A DNA stretch of 64,000 nt from Tenebrio molitor (lineage: Eukaryota; Arthropoda; Insecta; Coleoptera; Tenebrionidae): assembly GCF_963966145.1 (NCBI RefSeq), contig NC_091052.1:19902001-19966000 (forward strand). Reading direction: 5' to 3'. This document shows positions 56,708 through 64,000 of this stretch, in pieces (within the stretch, counting starts at the first letter, position 1; the number at the start of each line of letters is the position of its first letter). A program made the position numbers and the translations under genes. The notes under the pieces are model-generated. The model saw only the letters and a program-made list of their open reading frames with translations, searched no databases and was not told where the DNA came from.

Positions 56708-57649
56708 TTTGTGTAGGCAATAATAAAAAAGAATCACTGTTTAATGCAAGATTAAAATTTGACAAATGTTACATAAAAAATCATTCATTGTTAAATTAAC
56801 GGTTTTCAATTTAAGCACAATTGCCAATTTAAGCTACAATTGTTATCATGAAATCTAGTTGAGTTTCATTGAGTAAAATGTCGGTTGAAAGTTGTTAATT
56901 CAAGTTGAACGCTTGTTTCATGTCTTTTTTTAGTGTACCTAATATGAGTTGCAGTTGAACTCTGGGGTTAGTTGTTGCAACGGGAATTTGTCTACAGCAA
57001 AGAAATACGAGTAACTATAAAAATTGCTCTGGCCTCTCGTTTTATTCGTCGTTCTTAGCAACAATATTTTTAAGAACACTAACATAATAAACTCGTGAAT
57101 CAAATTAATTTTTTTGAACAAACTAGTGAACAGATTTGTATGTTTTAATTTGACGTCTTCTTCTGCACTTTTCCATTCTTTATCAGAACGGACACAACTA
57201 CTCAGAATGTTTACAATTATTTAGTTTCCGATAATAATTGAGAAACATTCAAATCTATTTGTTTTTATAAGACGAGCAAATTTACTCTCTCAAGTATGAC
57301 ATTACTAGTTGTGGTACAATACCTAAAGATGTAGAGCCTCGCAGTAGGGGCCTAACAGTGGGTATTAAGAAGTTATTTAAAAATCTAAATGCCACAGGCT
57401 ACGTTGTGTTCGTAGCTTTCTTTCAATGGCGTCATCGATACCTTTTTTGCTGTTGTAGATGCCCCTACCTTGGTCCTATCTTCAAAATGCAAGAGGAATT
57501 CTTCAATACTAGTTCCATTAGTAATTTGAGTATCACAAAATTTGACAGATTTTATTTGTATGTTTTCAACTTTAAAAATAATCTGTATAAAGCAACTGAC
57601 TGAACTCTTCCGACAAGGCAAAGTTTGTTCATATTTATTTTTTCGTCTC

Positions 57650-58330
57650 ATTATTGACTTATCGACTCATCCACCTCTGTAACGTCACGGAGTCCAATAT
57701 CCCGGAAGTCCCTTTTATGTCAGTAATAAAAACAGGTTATACTTCGGCGTGGAATCTGTTTTACATATCATGAATGCACCATAAATCTTGGGAGGTCGGT
57801 TTCGTCATCTCAGAAATATTCGTGTTGCGACGTCACACTTCCCCATTTTCGTAGTTCGTAGTTTACGTCGAGCTATTTTTTTTTAAAGAAAAATTTAATG
57901 AAAGCGATCGTCGGAGTAGATATTTTTTTAATATCGAGCCGACTCGATCTAAGGTTCGACCTTGGCTTCTGTAACAATTGCAGCGTGACTTTGAGGTTGT
58001 GGTACAAGGCGATTTCCTCTTGGTTGATGCATTCCATTCCAGCAGCAACAGGAAGTCGCCTTAGATGATGGGGTATAAAACGTCTTCACTATGATCATTT
58101 GCGTATCGAAGATGTGCCAGTCCCGTTGACCGGTCAGTTGGTCGCTGATCCACTCTGGTGACTGCTATGTTACTTGTTGGCATTCCGAGCGTCTACCCGC
58201 GCCCGTCCCACCGCAGGTGCCATCGAGATTCCTTCGACTTGTTGCTCTTTTACCCTATCTCTTGATGCACCGACCTTACCACGTCAAACTCGGAACTGGC
58301 AGGTTTATTAAGCTGTCCGAGGGGCATTCG
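57650..58330. other. GC-richer block in how intron, possible promoter
   Basis: GGGTATAAAACG at 58071-58082 is a good TATA-like element, but no initiator falls at the usual distance. The block has short frames on the minus strand that I do not recognise. It could be an alternative how promoter or unrelated. Confidence 0.2.
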
Positions 58331-59300
58331 GCTTCAGAATCTAGATTCAAGATAATTACTTCTGCATGGAAAAAATAAAATCTTCAAAGTGATAATAATC
58401 ATTATTTCAATTATCTTAATAATACAACAGTTAAGGAGTTGAAGATTTCTTCATAATTCTTCACGTAATTTTTTACATGCTACTTTCACCATACTCCAGT
58501 TGCTCGGCAGTTCTCGCAATACCAATAAAAAAAAAACCTGCCTGAATGCCAATGTCTGCGGTTCAGGTACAGTTATCTCATCAAGCCTAATCTCGTCTTT
58601 TACTTGACTGTTAAGATGGTTATTGGATTATTATAGCACGACCTTTGGCAATTTTATGTATAAACAAACATAAGCGGACAGTTGCGATTGTTTAAAGCAA
58701 TAATATGTATTTGTCTCAGACACTGCACTGTTTGTGGGGAAATCTTTTTTTTCCTTTTTTGATAAATTGTTGCATGTTACAAATGTACGAGATGCAATTA
58801 TTTAACGTTTTCACAGTGTTATTATATTATTCTATTTTATGATTGTCAACAACACGTTTGAAATATTTGCCACGCTCCATTTTCTTGCGTTTGTTTGTAG
58901 CTTATTTGTATTTGTCAATATGGATGCAGGGAACGATTTTAAACTGCATAATCCGCAATAATCAATAATCAGATGGAAATTACGAGTATTCATTTTAAAT
59001 TTACAGAACTGAATTTTTGGCATTTGTTTTTATCTTTATTCATTAATCTATGATTAGCAAAAGAATAAATCGTTGAACTGAAATATGCATTTTATTAATT
59101 AAACGGTCATTTGACTGACAATTTTATGAGATCTATGGTATAAACATCAATAATGAATATGTATATGTAATTGTTTGGTGTACGGAGTGTGTTCATATTA
59201 CAATGACGGTGTTCAGTGTTAGCCATTGTTTGGAGTTTACGTTTTGTACTGTTGATATGGCTGTTAAAGTGTAACGATCATTAATTAATAACGTCCAACT

Positions 59301-59484
59301 ATCGGGTGTTCATTTAAGTTTATTAAAGTCGATTGTGAACGCACTACTCATCTGTCTGTAGAGTAAAAACACAAACAACACAAAAAGTGAGGTTAGATTA
59401 AAACAGCTAATCCGTAATCCGTGGTGCGTTCACAATCGACTCTTCAACGCCTATTTTGAAGATAAGTTTAAATAAACACCCGAT
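59301..59484. mobile_element. MITE, family F (complete copy)
   Basis: ATCGGGTGTTCATTTAAGTT and GTTTAAATAAACACCCGAT are inverted; GTCGATTGTGAACGCAC pairs with GTGCGTTCACAATCGAC. Confidence 0.9.
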
Positions 59485-59794
59485 ACAACTCCAACTGTTA
59501 GCGTCATAATAAAGAGGTTGTAATATTTTCTTATAAAAAAAGAACTCAATTGATGGATGTTTATTAAAGGATGACAATTAAAGGTACGGACAGATTGGCT
59601 GTTGGTTTAATTCCTATATTGTAACATATTTTGACCGTGTAAGTGTTGTTATCAGAAAAGAGGTTTTCCTGACGAAAAGTTGCACTCCTTGACTTTCAGT
59701 GGATTTATTGAACGTCAACGATGCAACTAAAACTTCTATAAAATCTGTTGTACCTACTTACGCCTTTTGGAAATCACAAAATACACATGTCCGA

Positions 59795-60929
59795 GGATGG
59801 TCTGAAATCAACAAGAAGCTGACGTTAGGTACTCGTCAAAACAATTCCAGTACTACAATCGTATAGGCTTTGACAAACACCTAAAAAATTTCCGCCATTT
59901 TGGACGCTTCATTGTTGCGTGAGAATGTTTTGTGCCGGTCCGTGTCAGTGTTTTTGGTAAAATGGAGAAAATTGAATATCGTGCAGTGATTAAATTCTTA
60001 CATTTGAAAGGCAATACGCCTACGCAAATGAAAGCCGAGTTGGACAGCCGAATTTAAACATGGTCGTACCAGCGTGTTTGATGATGAGTAATCGGGACGT
60101 CCAATAACTGCGACCACCACCGATAACATCAAAAAACTTCAACAAATGGTATTAGATGACCACCGAATCAAGGTTAGAGAGACAGCGGAAGTTTTGGGCA
60201 TATCAAAGTACTAAGTGAAGAGTTAGACATGCGAAAGGTATCCGCACGTTACTCATTTGGAATCAAAAACGAATTCGAATGAACATGTCAAAGGCTCTTT
60301 TGGAGCGGTTTAAGCGAAACGAGTCGGATTTTTTGCGACGATTCATAACTGTCGATGAAACAACAGCAAAAAGGCGAAAACGGTTTCATCGGCCGGGAAG
60401 GCGATGGCGACTGGTTTTTGGGATAGTGATGAAATTTTGCTCATCGACTATTTTGAAAAAGGTAAATCAAAGTCGGGGGTTTATTACGGATCATCATTCG
60501 ATAAGTTGAAAGCAGAAATTGCGACAAAAAGACCGCATTTGAAGAAGGAAAAGTTTTGTTGCACCAAGACAACGCCTCTGTTCACATCTCGGCAGTCGCT
60601 ATGGCCAAAATTCACGAATTACAGTTCGAATTGATTGACCATCCACCATATTCACCAGATCTGGCTCCGAGCGAGTTTTCTCTATTTCCTAAGTTCAAAG
60701 TTTGGCTCGGAGGGCAGACATTTTTATGGGATGAGGAGTTTATCGGATCTGTGGGTGTCTATTTTGGAGAGAAAGATGGCAATTACTATTTGGAAGGGTT
60801 AAAGAGGCCAGATCATCGCGGGAAAAAGTGCATGGGCTTAAAAAGAGACTATGTCGATAAATAAAAATAAATTTGCTCGAAAAAATACTTGGTTCTGTGT
60901 TAGGTTTATAACATTTCAGACCGCTCTTG
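59795..60929 (+). mobile_element. mariner element, degenerate
   Basis: GGATGGTCTGAAAT at the left and ATTTCAGACCGCTC at the right are the likely eroded TIRs around the transposase remnant at 59962-60864. The length (about 1.1 kb) is close to the normal mariner size of about 1.3 kb. Confidence 0.65.
59962..60864 (+). pseudogene. mariner transposase, frameshifted
   Basis: ATG 59962 starts MEKIEYRAVIKFLHLKGNTP, then FKHGRTSVFDDE, a stop, and SGRPITATTTDNIKKLQQMV, the mariner DNA-binding domain. The catalytic part follows in shifted frames: FLRRFITVDET (first Asp, with a deletion just after), WDSDEILLIDYFEKGKS, LHQDNASVH (second Asp) and HPPYSPDLAPSEFSLFP. The last catalytic residue, 34 residues on, is Glu instead of the mariner Asp. 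It ends LKRDYVDK at the stop. Confidence 0.92.
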
Positions 60930-62602
60930 TAGATACATGTATTATGTATGACATTTTGAAGATTCGGGTCCGAATGTAAAGTACTTAAGAAAACTGTTGA
61001 CACCAAAGACAGTTTCGCTAGTTTAATGAAATGAATCCATTAGCATATCAGCAAATTATTGAAAAACTTAATGTGACGATCTGTTCCGGAAATAAAAATT
61101 TGTGAAGATAATCTCCAAGTGTCACTAGACTGTAAAGTAGTTTACAAAAATATTTTAGGTGATTAAAGGAAGTCGTAGATACTGGACAGTATTTAAAACT
61201 TTTCGTTAACACTGTTATAAGTTAATTTCAAGATTACAAGTTGCCGCATATTATGCTTTCCAAATGTTTTAGGAGTTAAAAAATGTACAAGGAAGAAAGC
61301 TGGAAATGCTATTTGTTCATTCTAGAGATTTTACTTAGATAATGATAGTGAAAAGTGAAACAATGTTTTGGGTTAGAAGTTAGAAGACTCGCCCACAGAA
61401 GATTTCTTTGGCAAACCTATAGTTCTATAATCAGTTAAAATGAAAAATTAAGAAATTAATAAAAGAATAAAATTAACTGGCATACAAACAGCGTGTAAGG
61501 TGGTTGATAGTAGACAATACATTTGTAATCTTGTCTTGAAAGCAGCCTATTTTTTCATTTTTCATTTACACACTGCTGCAGAGTGTAAGAAAAATCAAAA
61601 TTTTTGGCATTGAAACTTTTTCGCCATCACTTTTAGTTTTTGAGAGCATAAATACAAAAAGCCCCTATTTGCAGGGAATGAGTGCAACCCTTAAAATGCA
61701 TTTTTGCAGCTAATTTATGTTTCGGTGTGAAGTAACAATATAAAAAAAAATAACGTAGGTTTCAGGGGTACAGCAAGGTAACCTACAATGTTAAATAAAT
61801 AAATTAGATAATTTATACGAGGAGGAGGAATATTGTGAACTGGCAGTAAAGATTCGACTTAATTTCATGGAGAAAATGAACTGACATCCCTTTCTTCTGA
61901 TGGAAGTGGATTTTCTTCAAACTAGTAATTTATATCTCATTTGTATTCGTTCTATACATGTTGGTTTTCCCGTCCGTTATTATGTTGGTTAATTTTTATT
62001 TCTTTTTCAATCCTTGTAGATTACAAGGAGTGCCTGAATTAATTCTTGTAACATTCATTCTTTTTCGTACTTGTATAGATGTTTTGGTTTAGTTTTGTTG
62101 ATGGTCAGAAAACCAAATTAAACTTGAAAATGAAATACAGTTGTCTTTATTGTACACTTTGGCAGTCTATTTGGTGTTTTTGGCTTTAATTCAATTGCGT
62201 ACGATGTGTACTTTTTTTTTATTAAACAGCGAAAGCATGTGTTTCTCTTGAAAAGTTGGTTTATTCACTCTAGAATAAAATGTTCATAGCATAAACTCCT
62301 GCTCCTGTTCGGGCTCACAGAAAATACAATCTCTGGAAAAAGATAATTTTACGCTTTTGTAAAAAAAATACTTTATCACATATCAGAGGAGACTTTCTAT
62401 TTAATTGTACCGCAGGTACATAAACAAAAGAATAAAGGATTATGCAAATCCAACATACCTACATGTACTTCAGGTCAATGAACAATTCAATTGAAACTTA
62501 ACCTCAACATGCTACAGAAATGTAGCTATGAAACATTGTACCGTAAATACCATTACGCAAGAGTAAGAATCGCGCCGATCAAAAACGCAGTTAAAAAGTT
62601 GT
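60930..62602. other. how intron, nothing recognised
   Basis: AT-rich, no exon or repeat family recognised. Confidence 0.3.
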
Positions 62603-62781
62603 ATCTGGTGTTCACTTAAATTTCTCCTCAAAGTTGGCGTTGAAGAGTCGATTGTGAACGCATCACGAATCAGCTGTTTAAATCTAACCTTACTTTTTGG
62701 GTTGTTTGTGTTTTTAGTGTGCAGACTGATGAGTGGTGCGTTCACAATGGGCTCTACGGAGAAATTTAAATGAATAGTCGG
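62603..62781. mobile_element. MITE, family F (copy 5)
   Basis: ATCTGGTGTTCACTTAAATT then TCCTCAAAGTTGGCGTTGAA at the left; at the right GAGTGGTGCGTTCACAATGG and GAAATTTAAATGAATAGTCGG, a more eroded end. Confidence 0.85.
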
Positions 62782-64000
62782 TAATTTACCTACGCATTCT
62801 AAAAATACAATCGACTGTTTTGATGATAATCAAAAACCAACACACATGCCTGTGAATCACACGAGAAAACGATTGAAAATCTAGTTTGCTTGAGCAACAG
62901 AATCAGATGACCGTAGACATGACCATTTTGTTAACCATCAAGCGATTACGGTGAATTTGCATTCAGGAAGGTTGGCGTTTCAAAGCACATGTGCCGAAAC
63001 GTTGCCTGCATAACGATGCAAGAAAAAACGTCACCAACAGAGGACTCATAACACCGCTTCCATTATCTTTATCGCTTCTGGTGGCTCCCCAAATTTTTCC
63101 CGTGTCTTCTTAATTAAACGGTATGGCAACAGCGCCAGTGGCCGATCTTCCATGGATAAACAGACTTATTCTTAGAAACTGGTGAACAGCTATTTTCAGG
63201 TCTAGACTCACTGAAACTATCACGTGTGTTTATCGCGGTGTATGATTCGATGGTTGGTCGTAAGCAGTGCACGAGGGGTGGGACAGATGATGATACATTT
63301 CGGAAATGAGACCAGAGTGGGGATTTCAATTCCTGCATGCGCATTGATCGCGAATTTTTCTCTTTTCAACTGCAGGCGAAATCTTAATTGAACTGAAAAT
63401 TGGCCTAATGAAAAAATGGAATTACCGAGAAATGTTCCGTTTGCTTGCACGGCAATTAAGCTGCAAGGAACATGTAAAGCATTCCATCACAGCGTGATTA
63501 ATTGCGGAAAAATGTCGGTATCATAAGGCGGATTAAAATTATGTACTTGTGGGGCTCCACGTACTCAGAAGCGCAACCGTTCATTTAAAGAACCATGGAA
63601 GTTGTTTTGTGTCAGATTTTTGGCCTCGCTCTCGAAGACAAGCCGTAAACTCTGCTCTGCGGGAGACCATCACCAAGGGTGCTGTTCTTTCAAGTGACGC
63701 AACGGTCGCCAAAATGAACATAAAAAACCAATATAATCTTTAATTGGCGTTTTTGTAATAAAAATCAAAAGCAACCATTAAGAAATGTTCAATTTACTTT
63801 GTTCTAATTGGTATGTTTATCTACATAATTCATTAAATTCTGTTTACGCAGATAAGGATAAATTACGACAAAAATCTGATAAATTTATTTTTTTTAAACA
63901 TTCTTATTATAGGTATTCTATTTTTAACCAACACAAATCCACCCACATGAACCACCTTCAACAGTTGATCCAGACTACAACAGCACGTTCAAATTTTTTC
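62782..64000. other. how intron, distal part, nothing recognised
   Basis: Somewhat less AT-rich than the rest. No KH-domain exon of how, no RNA gene and no paired termini are seen up to the window end. Confidence 0.3.

Noticed and set aside
57940..57975. GGTTCGACCTT word as a tRNA B box
   Set aside because: No acceptor stem or A box around it.
58071..58140. TATA box with TCAGTT initiator as a confident promoter
   Set aside because: The initiator is about 60 bp downstream, twice the normal spacing, and the closer TCATTT is too near.
63549..63743. 64-residue frame near the window end as a how exon
   Set aside because: It lacks the KH/QUA2 residues expected after the QUA1 exon.

Overview
The window looks like nuclear DNA of an insect, most likely a beetle or another holometabolous insect. 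It is AT-rich, genes have short GT-AG introns (51-53 bp in Atg5), and the three real genes match insect families. I cannot fix the species. The window has no operons, and most of its length is transposable-element debris.

Real genes sit at the left edge and near 49.3 kb. At 0.95-5.6 kb, Atg5 (minus strand, 4 exons, 263 codons) and the DDX18/Has1-type DEAD-box helicase pitchoune (plus strand, 8 exons, 628 codons) diverge from a 274-bp shared promoter. A CACGTG E-box lies just upstream of the pitchoune start codon. At 49.29 kb the first coding exon of the STAR RNA-binding gene held out wings (how/quaking) begins on the plus strand. It encodes the QUA1 dimerisation helix and ends at a clean donor. 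The remaining 14.6 kb appears to be its first intron.

Between and inside these genes are about 45 repeats. Most are TA-flanked inverted-repeat elements of Tc1/mariner type, ranging from 0.1-kb palindromes to 1-2 kb elements with broken transposases. The broken enzymes include Tc1-like copies near 7.5, 26.5 and 52.1 kb, a mariner near 60 kb, and three with a DUF4817-type N-terminus near 14.8, 34.4 and 35.6 kb. Non-LTR retrotransposon debris includes a gag with a broken zinc knuckle (41.3-43 kb), a reverse transcriptase (43.2-44.1 kb), and a C-terminal fragment that received a copy of itself in reverse (28.5-29.5 kb). One 2-kb TIR element carries a frameshifted copy of a cysteine-rich insect gene family (22.4-24.5 kb).

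The most unusual material is a set of large imperfect hairpins with related apices. Three of them, at 27.2, 45.1 and 46.2 kb, lie upstream of short, independently truncated versions of the same N-terminal peptide (TPxEIR, ENLLxxKS). That peptide resembles the start of arthropod Crypton-like tyrosine-recombinase proteins. Nested and abutting insertions that share a TATA or TA junction are common. They give a relative insertion order at several places (7.3, 18.1, 28.8, 35.0, 36.6 and 53.2 kb).
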